From JBOGCH01 sp051656645 (GTDB taxonomy: Bacteria > Bacteroidota > Bacteroidia > Bacteroidales > Marinifilaceae): DNA of 64,000 nucleotides. The DNA lies in NCBI GenBank assembly GCA_051656645.1, contig JBOGCH010000002.1, positions 17,814 through 81,813 of the forward strand, read 5' to 3'. Below, piece after piece: positions 51,784 through 60,926 of the stretch; the first letter of the stretch is position 1, and the number at the start of each line of letters is the position of its first letter. The position numbers and the translations under genes were made by a program. The notes beneath the pieces are model-generated. The model ran no database searches and was not told where the DNA came from. It saw only the letters and a program-made list of their open reading frames with translations.

Positions 51784-52902
51784 TTACTTTAACTCCTTTA
51801 GCAGCTGATACAATTTATTATTTTCCGAAGGACGAGGTGCTTTGTAATGTTCAAGCTTTCCTTGTCTATTATAAATTAGGAAATGGGGAATTGCATCTAT
51901 TTGCATAGTTACGGGTAAAGAATCGTCTACAGCAAAATACTGACGTGACGGATCTAGCTTCATTTCCTTAATCTTTGCTAACCATTCATCTCGGTTTTTA
52001 TCGAGTGAAATGGAGATAAACTGAATATCGGTATCTGTATACGTTTTTTCCAATTTCTTTAAATGCATAAGCTCCTCTCGGCAAGGTGCGCACCACGAGG
52101 ACCATACGTCAATGTACAAGGGTTTCCCTGTTAACTCTGTCAGTTGTATACGGGAACCGTCAGGACGTTCCAAGGTAATATCCGGGAGCGATGCTCCTTT
52201 CATTTTATGACGGCGAGACATAAATTTATCAATATATTTTTTACCACTGTCGGGAAGTTGAGCTGTGGCTTTTGTTATATCGGCAAGTCCCGTCTCATAA
52301 CCATTATTGAAGTTATAAGTATCTATATAACCATTTATCAGCGCGTCAATAAAGAACTCTCTGACCTGAATATTTTTAAATTTCTGCTCCAGCGTTTTCA
52401 CCTGTTTTTCTAATACAAACTTGCGCTGACGTATAACGCCAATGGCATATACGGGACTATTAGGAAACAGTAATGCCTCGGGCTTATCTAAAATGGAAAG
52501 AATATATTTATCCTCCCACTCCTTTAAGCGTGGAACCGGTATCTTAAACATGTTTATACTTATGTCACGCACAATGGCAATGGTGTTATAATACTCCTGT
52601 AATGCCCATATGCGCATGTAGTTATTAAAGGAGTCTGGCCCATTTACTACTTTTATTATAGAGTCGGCTTTACTTTTATAGGATTGTAATATTGCACTTA
52701 TATAATCAGGGTGTGGCTTCTCATTCCAAACGCGCTTCTGTTGTTGCGTGGCATATGTAGCGTATCCATCCATTAATTGTTTCATTTGCTCAGTTTGCCT
52801 AAACGGCAAATTATCTACAGCAGGTATTCGCATTTGCTGTGCAAACAAGGAACACAGGGGGTGTACCAAAAGAAATGTTATTATGAATATCAATCGTTTC
52901 AT
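51784..52902 (-). CDS. TlpA-family exported thioredoxin-domain protein
   Basis: 372 residues. Signal peptide (LIFIITFLLVHPLCSLFAQQ). The C-terminal domain has YIDVWSSWCAPCREELMHL (CxxC), and IPHFLIYNRQGKL gives the cis-Pro region. The N-terminal 220 residues are helical and unassigned. Such proteins reduce disulfides in the periplasm. It resembles the C-terminal part of the gene at 48431-50482. Confidence 0.9.
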   Translation of the reverse strand: MKRLIFIITFLLVHPLCSLFAQQMRIPAVDNLPFRQTEQMKQLMDGYATYATQQQKRVWNEKPHPDYISAILQSYKSKADSIIKVVNGPDSFNNYMRIWALQEYYNTIAIVRDISINMFKIPVPRLKEWEDKYILSILDKPEALLFPNSPVYAIGVIRQRKFVLEKQVKTLEQKFKNIQVREFFIDALINGYIDTYNFNNGYETGLADITKATAQLPDSGKKYIDKFMSRRHKMKGASLPDITLERPDGSRIQLTELTGKPLYIDVWSSWCAPCREELMHLKKLEKTYTDTDIQFISISLDKNRDEWLAKIKEMKLDPSRQYFAVDDSLPVTMQIDAIPHFLIYNRQGKLEHYKAPRPSENNKLYQLLKELK

Positions 52903-53023
52903 AGGTCATTACAATTTAAAGTGTTTCATAGCCCAAACGGTTGTATATAAACAGGGTATGTTTTATGTTATACGTTAAGCAGGTGGGAATAGCTGTGTAA
53001 TATTAGATAAAAACGATATATAA

Positions 53024-53058
53024 AATCAACATGATCCGTTGAGCGAATCATGCTGATT
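53024..53058 (-). terminator. Terminator of manA
   Basis: AATCAGCATGAT and ATCATGTTGATT form an 11-12 bp stem, followed on the minus strand by TTTATATAT. Confidence 0.7.
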
Positions 53059-53075
53059 TGTATGCTGTTTTCGTG

Positions 53076-54053
53076 TTATTCTTCAATGAAAACTTCCATC
53101 ACTTTGGCTGTCTGAGATGGTATTAGGAATATATTTTTGAAACATGCAGGCACCAATACGGTTTCTCCTTGCTGTACTTTAATTGATTCCTTTTCGTTAT
53201 ATACTAATGTAAATTCACCTTCAAGACACATGTAAATAACAAAAGAGTCAATGGTAAAGTAATCTTTCTCAACCTCCTTATCAAATACAATCAAATTGGT
53301 TGTAAAATAATCGCATTTCACCAATCTTTCTGTATCATTTAACTCCTGAGGAACACGTATTTTGTGCTTCGGATAGTAATTAAAGTCAATTACATCTGTG
53401 GCTAACTCTGTGTGTAACTCTCTTGGATTTCCCTCTTTATCACGTCGATCATAATCATATATGCGATAAGTAATATCGGATGTTTGTTGAATTTCTGCAA
53501 TATAACATCCTTTGCCAATGGCATGTACCATACCGGCAGGGATAAAGAATGCATCATCCTTACTTACATGTTCCACGTTTAGAATATCGGGCAATTTATT
53601 GGTATTTAATTTCTCTAAATACTCCTCTTCGTTACTCTCCTTATTGAATCCCATAATTAATTCGGCATCTTTGTCGGCATCGACAACATACCACATTTCG
53701 GTTTTTCCATAAGCATTATGACGCTCGTGAGCTTTTTCATCGTCCGGATGTACTTGAATAGACAGATTATCACATGCGTCAATATATTTTACTAACAATG
53801 GAAACTCAACGCCAAAGCGCTCATAAATATGGTCGCCAACTAGTTCGCCCATATAAATTTCAATTAGCTCTTCCAAAGTATTCTCTGCTAACGCGCCATT
53901 ACTAACAACAGATACGTTGTCCTGCACTCCGGATAGTTCCCAACTCTCTCCAATATTCTCCTTCACATTCGGATCGCTACTTTTATCGGCCAAGCGCTTG
54001 CCTCCCCAAATTGTTTGTTTAATTATAGGGGTAAATTTCAATGGATATAACAT
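53076..54053 (-). CDS. manA: Mannose-6-phosphate isomerase, class I
   Basis: 325 residues, the short Bacillus type. It interconverts mannose 6-phosphate and fructose 6-phosphate with zinc. Visible: YPLKFTPIIKQTIWGGKRLA, LVKYIDACDNLSIQVHPDDEKA (His and Asp region), GKTEMWYVVDAD with the Glu zinc ligand, and IPAGMVHAIGKG with the His ligand. A single gene with its own terminator; divergent from the lipoprotein gene. Confidence 0.96.
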   Translation of the reverse strand: MLYPLKFTPIIKQTIWGGKRLADKSSDPNVKENIGESWELSGVQDNVSVVSNGALAENTLEELIEIYMGELVGDHIYERFGVEFPLLVKYIDACDNLSIQVHPDDEKAHERHNAYGKTEMWYVVDADKDAELIMGFNKESNEEEYLEKLNTNKLPDILNVEHVSKDDAFFIPAGMVHAIGKGCYIAEIQQTSDITYRIYDYDRRDKEGNPRELHTELATDVIDFNYYPKHKIRVPQELNDTERLVKCDYFTTNLIVFDKEVEKDYFTIDSFVIYMCLEGEFTLVYNEKESIKVQQGETVLVPACFKNIFLIPSQTAKVMEVFIEE

Positions 54054-54220
54054 AACATGTTAATTAAATATATTGTTTCAATTTTACATCTCTTAAATTT
54101 ATACCAATATTCGTTTTCTACGTAAAACGGCATAAAAGTTGTATCTTTATGGCAAAGGTAATATCCTTTATTGACATAGTAAACAACAAGGTAATAATAT
54201 TGACAATTAACATATAAAAT

Positions 54221-55282
54221 ATGATGTACAGAACTGTGCTTGGGCTTTTTTTATGCGCACTGTTTATTAGCAGTTGCGGCAAAACGGAGGATGACGAAGG
54301 TATTTCCTTTAGTAAAATAACCGGAAAATATTGGTACCGAAATCAGTGGCAAGGAAGTCCGGGATTTTTTACACTAGAGGATCATATTACTGCTATAAAA
54401 CTAGATGCAAACGGTAAAGCCTATGAACTTAACTGTGGCGGACGCGAAATAAACCAAATTGGCACTTGGAAAGGTACGGGAAACTCACTGGTAATTATTC
54501 GTGACAAAGCCGAATTGGGCTTTAGAGAGGAAAAATGGAGCGTTTTGAGAGCCACCGATAAGGAGCTTGAAATTATTGTAAATAATCAGAAGGTGGTATT
54601 GGAAAATGAACCAGATAACATTAAAGGTCTGATGGTTGATGCATTTTTTGTTACCGAATACAGAAGTAACGAAGGCATGGCCAACTATGTGGATGTACGC
54701 GTATCCGGAAAAACAAGTATCAGAGAAGGATTATTTATTATTGACGATAAAACGAACTATAAACTAATAAACAGAGGTACATACTGGGGAATGGACAGGA
54801 AAACGGTGCAACTTTCGGTACCGGACGAACCTAGAAATGTAAAATTCTACTTACGTATTGGTCATTCGTACAATGTAAAATTCATTGATCAGCTTTACAA
54901 CACCACAATTCCTGAACGTCAACCGAGCGAAATGAATATCACAGCTTCCAACAATGGAGGTGCATCTACACTTGCTGTAGGCTGGGTTCCTTATGAAGAA
55001 GACGATGTTTACTACAGAGTAGAAGTTTTGGATATGAATAGGGATGTTATCAATCCTTATTTTGTGAGTGTATTACAACAACCGGGTGCCTCTTCGCTTA
55101 TTATTGACGAGGGTACAGCAGGTGAAAAGAATAGAATTGTAGATTTAAAAACAGGGACAAACTATATTTTACGTATTTCCGCTATCCTATATGAGCCGGG
55201 CATTGACCCTATGAACAGAACATACGGCGAAGGAAATAAACAAGCGGTAACTTATTTTGAAAAACAACTAATATGGGAATAA
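54221..55282 (+). CDS. Lipoprotein of unknown function
   Basis: 353 residues. Lipobox LFISSC with Cys19, followed by GKTEDDEG, an acidic stretch like Bacteroidota surface-export signals. The rest looks like several small beta domains: residues 30-130 lipocalin/META-like (KYWYRNQWQGS, WSVLRATDKELEI), middle part unassigned, and the last 100 (TLAVGWVPYEEDDVYYRVEVL) fibronectin-III like. No known family recognised. Overlaps the HAD gene by 10 nt, so they are coupled. Confidence 0.75.
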   Translation: MMYRTVLGLFLCALFISSCGKTEDDEGISFSKITGKYWYRNQWQGSPGFFTLEDHITAIKLDANGKAYELNCGGREINQIGTWKGTGNSLVIIRDKAELGFREEKWSVLRATDKELEIIVNNQKVVLENEPDNIKGLMVDAFFVTEYRSNEGMANYVDVRVSGKTSIREGLFIIDDKTNYKLINRGTYWGMDRKTVQLSVPDEPRNVKFYLRIGHSYNVKFIDQLYNTTIPERQPSEMNITASNNGGASTLAVGWVPYEEDDVYYRVEVLDMNRDVINPYFVSVLQQPGASSLIIDEGTAGEKNRIVDLKTGTNYILRISAILYEPGIDPMNRTYGEGNKQAVTYFEKQLIWE

Positions 55283-55962
55283 ATAAAGAGAAAAGATATA
55301 AAAACATTGTGTGGGATTGGAACGGAACATTGCTTGACGATGTTGCCGTGAATGTGGAAACTCTTAACAGCGTTATGCAATCATGCAACTTAGAACCGAT
55401 AGGTGTTGATTTTTATAAAGAACAATTCATTTTCCCCGTAAGAGCTTTTTATGATAAGCTTGGCTTTGATTGGGAAAAACACGACTGGGAAAAGATATCT
55501 GTAGATTTCATTGAAACTTATATGGCGTTATCCGCAAACGGATTATCTCTAGCGAAGAATGTAAAACAGGTACTTACTGAACTTAAAGCACGAGGCTTCC
55601 GTCTATTTGTACTATCTGCTTTGAAAGAGAATGTCCTAAAAGAGATGCTCGAAACTTATGAGCTTACTGATCTGTTTACAGGCATTTACGGAGCCTATGA
55701 CATCTATGCAGCCGGTAAAGTAGAACGCGGACGCGAACTTGTTGCCAATGAAGGCATAAACGTTAGCCGTACCGTCATGATTGGAGATACGCTCCATGAT
55801 GCCGAAGTTGCCCATGCACTCGGTTTTGACGCCATTCTTTACAGTGGTGGTCATAATAGTCGCGCCCGTTTAGAGAAAATAGCTCCCGTAATTGACAATA
55901 TGGAGGAGTTACTAGAGCTGAGAAAAGCAGAGAAACGTACTACAGAGGCTCAACTAGCATAA
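55273..55962 (+). CDS. HAD-family phosphatase, phosphoglycolate phosphatase-like
   Basis: 229 residues. IVWDWNGTLLDD (DxD nucleophile motif, here DWN), VLSALKEN (motif II Ser), and MIGDTLHDAEVAHALG (motif IV). Cap domain lies between. Resembles Gph, but the first motif has Trp-Asn where DLDGT is usual (DWNGT), which is known in some Bacteroidota HADs. Substrate unknown. It starts inside the lipoprotein gene and is followed by a terminator. Confidence 0.86.
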   Translation: MGINKEKRYKNIVWDWNGTLLDDVAVNVETLNSVMQSCNLEPIGVDFYKEQFIFPVRAFYDKLGFDWEKHDWEKISVDFIETYMALSANGLSLAKNVKQVLTELKARGFRLFVLSALKENVLKEMLETYELTDLFTGIYGAYDIYAAGKVERGRELVANEGINVSRTVMIGDTLHDAEVAHALGFDAILYSGGHNSRARLEKIAPVIDNMEELLELRKAEKRTTEAQLA

Positions 55963-55993
55963 AACTTCCAAAAGGAATCATTTTTAGAACCTA

Positions 55994-56038
55994 TTAAATG
56001 AGTTAATTACGGGTCTCCCCTGTGATTAACTCATTTAA
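55994..56038 (+). terminator. Terminator after the HAD gene
   Basis: TTAAATGAGTTAAT with ATTAACTCATTTAA, 14-bp stem, 17-nt loop. The T tract is weak, so it may instead mark a stabilising end. Confidence 0.6.
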
Positions 56039-56175
56039 CATTAAAACAGTACAACATTACAAAACCACAGTAAAATAAGCAATTTACAGGGTAATGTTAC
56101 TCAATACAACAATAAAGGCCAATAAGATTTCATTTACAATCATCTAAGTATATTTTATACTCTCAACAAAAATTC

Positions 56176-56183
56176 TATTTTTG
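56176..56183 (+). promoter_or_regulatory. -7 element of the metal efflux operon
   Basis: TATTTTTG ends 8 nt before the ATG at 56191. Transcription would start only a few bases before that ATG. Confidence 0.5.
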
Positions 56184-56190
56184 TAACCGT

Positions 56191-56556
56191 ATGTGGGTAC
56201 TACGTTTTTTACATATATGGATTCATTTGCTGCTATTGGCCGAGGTGTCAGTGGCACATACTCATATTATCCATGACAGTAGTGCGTGCAAAGAAAGCTT
56301 TGCAACTAGAAATTCTGTTCGCAGTGAGCAACACAATTATTATTTTTCATGCAGCTGCAAGCATCTAGAACACAAATCCGATCCGTTTAGACACAGTGAT
56401 TTAGGTTTATTTGTTCTACCTGCCGAACAGGCTAAAATTCATGTTGCAACTAAACCCATAGGTAACACACTGCCTGCTTATCACTATCACGCTTGCGATA
56501 GTCCTGATAATCATGCTCTTTTCTTGCGTCCACCCCCACAATTTTCCGTTTGTTAA
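56191..56556 (+). CDS. Small exported His/Cys-rich protein at the head of the efflux operon
   Basis: 121 residues. Signal-like N-terminus (LRFLHIWIHLLLLAEVSVAHTH), then a histidine-rich chain (about 15 His; AHTHIIH, EQHNYYF, YHYHACDSPDNH) with CSCKH and a terminal Cys. No known family. It is followed after 77 nt by the RND pump gene, so a role as periplasmic metal-binding helper or sensor is likely. There is no other in-frame ATG close by, and the promoter box lies just ahead, so the mRNA may be nearly leaderless. Confidence 0.75.
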   Translation: MWVLRFLHIWIHLLLLAEVSVAHTHIIHDSSACKESFATRNSVRSEQHNYYFSCSCKHLEHKSDPFRHSDLGLFVLPAEQAKIHVATKPIGNTLPAYHYHACDSPDNHALFLRPPPQFSVC

Positions 56557-56633
56557 TAACACAGTATTTACCACTATGACATGTACGATTTGTTGTAGTG
56601 GATTGTTGTTGTATAAATGGTAAATTATAAAAT

Positions 56634-59600
56634 ATGTTTAAAGATATTATACGTTTTTGCATTAAGAATAAACTATTTGTTCTTATTGGAGTTATTGCAT
56701 TGCTGTGTGCCGGCATTTACGCCACAGTAACGCTTCCCACCGATGCGGTACCTGACATTACCAATAATCAGGTTCAAATTGTTACCGTATCTCCTACACT
56801 GGCACCACAAGAGGTGGAGCGCCTTATTACCTTTCCGGTAGAAATTAACATGTCCAATATTCTGGACGTTCAGGAAATTCGTTCCATTTCTCGTTTTGGC
56901 CTTTCGGTTGTTACTGTTGTCTTTGCCGATGGTACGCCTATTCTAGATGCCCGACAACTTATTAACGAGCAACTGCAGGCTGTTGCCGAGGAGATTCCCT
57001 CTGAGCTAGGAACACCACAAATGATGCCCATTACCACTGGTCTGGGAGAGATATATCAATACACCTTGGGCGTAAAACCTGGCTATGAGGAACAATACTC
57101 CATCATGGATTTACGCACCATACAGGATTGGATTGTAAAACGTCAATTAGCCGGCATTCCCGGAATAGTTGAAATTAGTAGTTTTGGCGGTGATTTAAAA
57201 CAGTATGAAGTTGCAGTAGATCCCGCCAAAATGCGAGCACTTGACATTACTATTGACGAGGTATATACAGCACTTGAAGATAATAACCAAAATACGGGAG
57301 GTAGCTATATTGAGAAATACAATAAAGCCTACTACATCCGCTCCGAAGGAATGATTGAGTCTATCGACGATATCAGTGACATTGTTGTTGCTAACCGAAA
57401 CGGACTGCCAGTTTACGTTCGCGATATTGGAATTGCTCAACCGGGTTCGGCATCACGCTTTGGTGCCATGACAAAGAACGGACAGGGCGAAACTGTTGGG
57501 GGAATTACCCTTATGTTAAAAGGTGCCAACGCCTCACAAGTAACACATGATGTTAAACAACGCGTGCAAGAAATACAAAGCATGTTACCTGAAGGTGTTT
57601 TTATTGAGCCTTATCTTATCCGCTCTGAACTGGTGGAACGCAATATGAACACTGTAATCAAAAACTTGGTGGAAGGCGCCATCATTGTTCTACTGGTGTT
57701 AATGCTCTTTCTAGGTAACATCCGTGTTAGCCTAATTGTGGCATCTATCATACCATTAGCAATGTTGTTTGCTTTTATCCTTATGCGATTATTTGGAGTA
57801 TCGGCAAACCTCATGTCACTCGGTGCTATTGACTTTGGTATTGTTATTGACGGAACAATTATCCTCGTAGAGAGTGCCGTTGCTGCTCTTTTCATTCGTA
57901 ATCGTGGCAAGCATCTCACTCAAAAAGAGATGGATCATGTCATTGCCGAGTCTACGGGCGATATTGCTAAATCGGCCGTTTTCTCCGTACTCATAATTCT
58001 TATTGTATTTTTCCCCATCTTAACCTTGACGGGCATTGAAGGAAAAACCTTTACTCCTATGGCTAAAACACTTATTTTTGCTATAGTAGGAGCACTTATC
58101 CTTTCCCTTACCTATATACCGGTAATGTTATCCATGTGTGTACGCAAAAACATCCCAGACAAAGAGAACTTCTCCGATAAGATGATGGCTCGCTTACAGC
58201 GTCTTTATGCACCTGTACTTAACAATGCACTTCGCCACAAAGTAACCACTCTTACACTTTGCGTAGCTCTTTTTGCAGCAAGCATGGTTGTGTTTATGCG
58301 TATGGGAGGAGAGTTTATGCCAGTATTGGACGAGGGCGATTTTGCCATGCAAATGACTCTGCCACCCGGAAGCTCGTTAAGCGAAAGTATAGAAATTGCT
58401 ACCCGTGCAGAAAAAGTACTTATGAACCGTTTCCCTGAAATTAAAAGCGTTGTTTCCAAAATAGGTACTGCAGAGGTCCCAACAGACCCAATGGGCGTGG
58501 AGGATGCCGACATCATGATTGTTATGCATCCGCGCGAAATGTGGACAAGTGCCACCACTCGCGCAGAGTTAGTGGATAAAATGAAACAGGAGTTGGAAGT
58601 GGTAACCGGTGCGGAGTTTAATTTCTCTCAACCCATACAGTTGCGTTTCAACGAGTTAATGACTGGTTCCAAAGCAGATATTGCCGTCAAATTATATGGT
58701 GAGGATATGGAGGTATTATACCAAAAAGCCAACGAGGCAGCCGCACTAATTGAGGGCATTGAAGGTCCGTCGGACATTATCGTGGAACAAGTGGTAGGAT
58801 TACCTCAATTGGTGGTTAACTACAACCGTAAACAACTAGCACGTCACGGACTCAGTATCAAACAGCTCAACACCATTATCCGTACTGCCTATGCCGGCGA
58901 AACGGCAGGTGTAGTGTTCGAGGGAGAACGGCGTTTTGACCTTGTTGTCCGTTACGACAAAAAACTGCATTCGGATTTCAATATTAACGACATGTCTGTA
59001 CGCACTGCCTCTGGAGCGCTTATTCCACTTAGCGAGGTTGCCAAAGTAGAATTTATTGACGGTCCAATGCAAATTAACCGCGACGCAACAAAGCGCCGTA
59101 TCTCCATTGGGATCAATGTGCGTAATGCAGATGTGGAGCGTGTGGTATATAACATTCAGGAAGCACTGCAAAACATGGAATTACCGGCAGGTTATTATTT
59201 CACTTATGGCGGACAATTTGAGAACCTTAAAAACGCAAAACAGCGTCTAGCCATTGTTGTACCTGTAGCGCTTATGCTTATTTTATTGCTCCTGTTCTTT
59301 ACATTCAACTCCATGAAATATGCATTGCTAATTTTCTCTTCAATTCCACTTTCCGTTACAGGAGGTATTTTTGCCCTTGCATTGAGGGACATTCCTTTTA
59401 GTATCTCTGCTGGAGTAGGCTTTATTGCACTATGTGGTGTTGCGGTACTTAACGGTATTGTTATGATTAATCACTATAAACACATGTCGCACAGAGAACA
59501 CTGTTCAGTAGATGACTGCGTTACCAAAGGATCGTTAGAGTTACTTCGACCTGTACTTATGACCGGATTAGTTGCCTCACTTGGTTTCCTACCTATGGCA

Positions 59601-60926
59601 ATATCTAACTCTGCCGGTTCAGAAATGCAACGTCCTCTTGCCACAGTGGTTATTGGTGGTCTTATCATCTCCACCATTCTCACTCTGTTGGTTATTCCAA
59701 TCCTATACAAGCTGGCAAACTCGGGCAAGCCCCGTACCAAAGTGGGCGAAATGCTATTGCCTATTCTTGTACTAGGTATGTTGTTTAGTGCAACACCGGC
59801 GCAAGCACAGCAAGTAACACTAAATGATGCTTTGCGTGAAGCACTGGAAAAATCCCCACGCCTAAAGAATGCGCAACTTGGCATACAAAGTCGCAAGGCT
59901 GAGCGTGGTGCAATTACCGGCGATTTAGCTACTGATTTCAGTTGGACCAAAGGACAAATCAACGACACCTATAAAGGCGATGCGCAATACTCCGTAACCC
60001 AATCACTAGGATCATTGCTTACTCCCTTCTATGAAAATAAATTGGTAAACAGACGCGTAGAGAATGCACAATTACAAGCCCAATTGGTAGAGAAAGAGGT
60101 AGTTGCCGAGACTAAACGAGCATGGTTTACGGTACTCTACCAAAATGCGCTTACTGAACTATACCGTCAACAAGCCGATTTTGCAATACAATATGGCAAA
60201 ATGCTTGCTCTACAACATGAAACGGGAGCAGTATCTCTTACCGAACGCCTTTTGGCCGAAACACGCGCTGAAGAGATGAGAAATCGTGCCGAACGCAGCT
60301 ATTCACAACTCCAAAACAGCTACACTCGTCTTAAATGGATTTGCATGAACAGAGAGCTACCTATGCCTACAGACACATTGACTTTTTCAACATTTGTCAA
60401 TAACTCTGTAAAAGCGGAGTCCACCATATACGGACAGTTATTAGATGCCGATGTAAAAGAAAAAGAAACAGCCGTTGGCGTTGAGCGTTCACGCTTTTTC
60501 CCACAACTATCTGGCGGATATACCAACCATCGTATAGCCGATGATAAAGGATTACAATATTTTGAAGTAGGAGTATCCATGCCCCTGTGGTTCGTTCCGC
60601 AACGTTCTAAGGTAAAACAGGCCAAAATAGAACGACAAATGGCACAAAACACTCGTACCGAAGAGATGTACGAGCTAGAAACGCGTCTACAAGAACTAAA
60701 CCGCGAGTGGAAAAACGTAAACAACACGCTTGGTTACTATCACAATAGCGCATTAAAACAAGCAGCGCAGCTCATGCAAACACTACATGCCCAACGCATA
60801 AGTGGCGATACAGACGTTACTGAATTCCTACAGGGAATGTTAACCGTAACGGAAATACGTGAGGGATACCTAGACGCGCTATTGGAACAACACATAGTAT
60901 TAATTGAACTTGAAATGTACAGATAA
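56634..60926 (+). CDS. Heavy-metal efflux RND pump (CzcA type) fused to a TolC-like outer-membrane domain
   Basis: 1430 residues. Residues 1 to about 1035 are a CzcA/CusA-type pump: N-terminal helix (FVLIGVIALLCAGIYATV), TLPTDAVPDITNNQVQI, helix 4 with IDFGIVIDGTIILVES near 400-414, and 12 helices. The DFGxxxDG pattern fits pumps for divalent ions (Zn, Co, Cd, Ni) more than the Cu/Ag form, which has an AxGxxxDA pattern. From about 1058 to the end the chain is a TolC-like coiled-coil protein (VTLNDALREALEKSPRL; QLQNSYTRLKWICM). Between lies MLLPILVLGMLFSATPAQAQ (1040-1059), a signal-peptide-like segment starting with an in-frame ATG at 59751. The adaptor gene starts on the last stop base (TAATG). 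Confidence 0.93.
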   Translation: MFKDIIRFCIKNKLFVLIGVIALLCAGIYATVTLPTDAVPDITNNQVQIVTVSPTLAPQEVERLITFPVEINMSNILDVQEIRSISRFGLSVVTVVFADGTPILDARQLINEQLQAVAEEIPSELGTPQMMPITTGLGEIYQYTLGVKPGYEEQYSIMDLRTIQDWIVKRQLAGIPGIVEISSFGGDLKQYEVAVDPAKMRALDITIDEVYTALEDNNQNTGGSYIEKYNKAYYIRSEGMIESIDDISDIVVANRNGLPVYVRDIGIAQPGSASRFGAMTKNGQGETVGGITLMLKGANASQVTHDVKQRVQEIQSMLPEGVFIEPYLIRSELVERNMNTVIKNLVEGAIIVLLVLMLFLGNIRVSLIVASIIPLAMLFAFILMRLFGVSANLMSLGAIDFGIVIDGTIILVESAVAALFIRNRGKHLTQKEMDHVIAESTGDIAKSAVFSVLIILIVFFPILTLTGIEGKTFTPMAKTLIFAIVGALILSLTYIPVMLSMCVRKNIPDKENFSDKMMARLQRLYAPVLNNALRHKVTTLTLCVALFAASMVVFMRMGGEFMPVLDEGDFAMQMTLPPGSSLSESIEIATRAEKVLMNRFPEIKSVVSKIGTAEVPTDPMGVEDADIMIVMHPREMWTSATTRAELVDKMKQELEVVTGAEFNFSQPIQLRFNELMTGSKADIAVKLYGEDMEVLYQKANEAAALIEGIEGPSDIIVEQVVGLPQLVVNYNRKQLARHGLSIKQLNTIIRTAYAGETAGVVFEGERRFDLVVRYDKKLHSDFNINDMSVRTASGALIPLSEVAKVEFIDGPMQINRDATKRRISIGINVRNADVERVVYNIQEALQNMELPAGYYFTYGGQFENLKNAKQRLAIVVPVALMLILLLLFFTFNSMKYALLIFSSIPLSVTGGIFALALRDIPFSISAGVGFIALCGVAVLNGIVMINHYKHMSHREHCSVDDCVTKGSLELLRPVLMTGLVASLGFLPMAISNSAGSEMQRPLATVVIGGLIISTILTLLVIPILYKLANSGKPRTKVGEMLLPILVLGMLFSATPAQAQQVTLNDALREALEKSPRLKNAQLGIQSRKAERGAITGDLATDFSWTKGQINDTYKGDAQYSVTQSLGSLLTPFYENKLVNRRVENAQLQAQLVEKEVVAETKRAWFTVLYQNALTELYRQQADFAIQYGKMLALQHETGAVSLTERLLAETRAEEMRNRAERSYSQLQNSYTRLKWICMNRELPMPTDTLTFSTFVNNSVKAESTIYGQLLDADVKEKETAVGVERSRFFPQLSGGYTNHRIADDKGLQYFEVGVSMPLWFVPQRSKVKQAKIERQMAQNTRTEEMYELETRLQELNREWKNVNNTLGYYHNSALKQAAQLMQTLHAQRISGDTDVTEFLQGMLTVTEIREGYLDALLEQHIVLIELEMYR

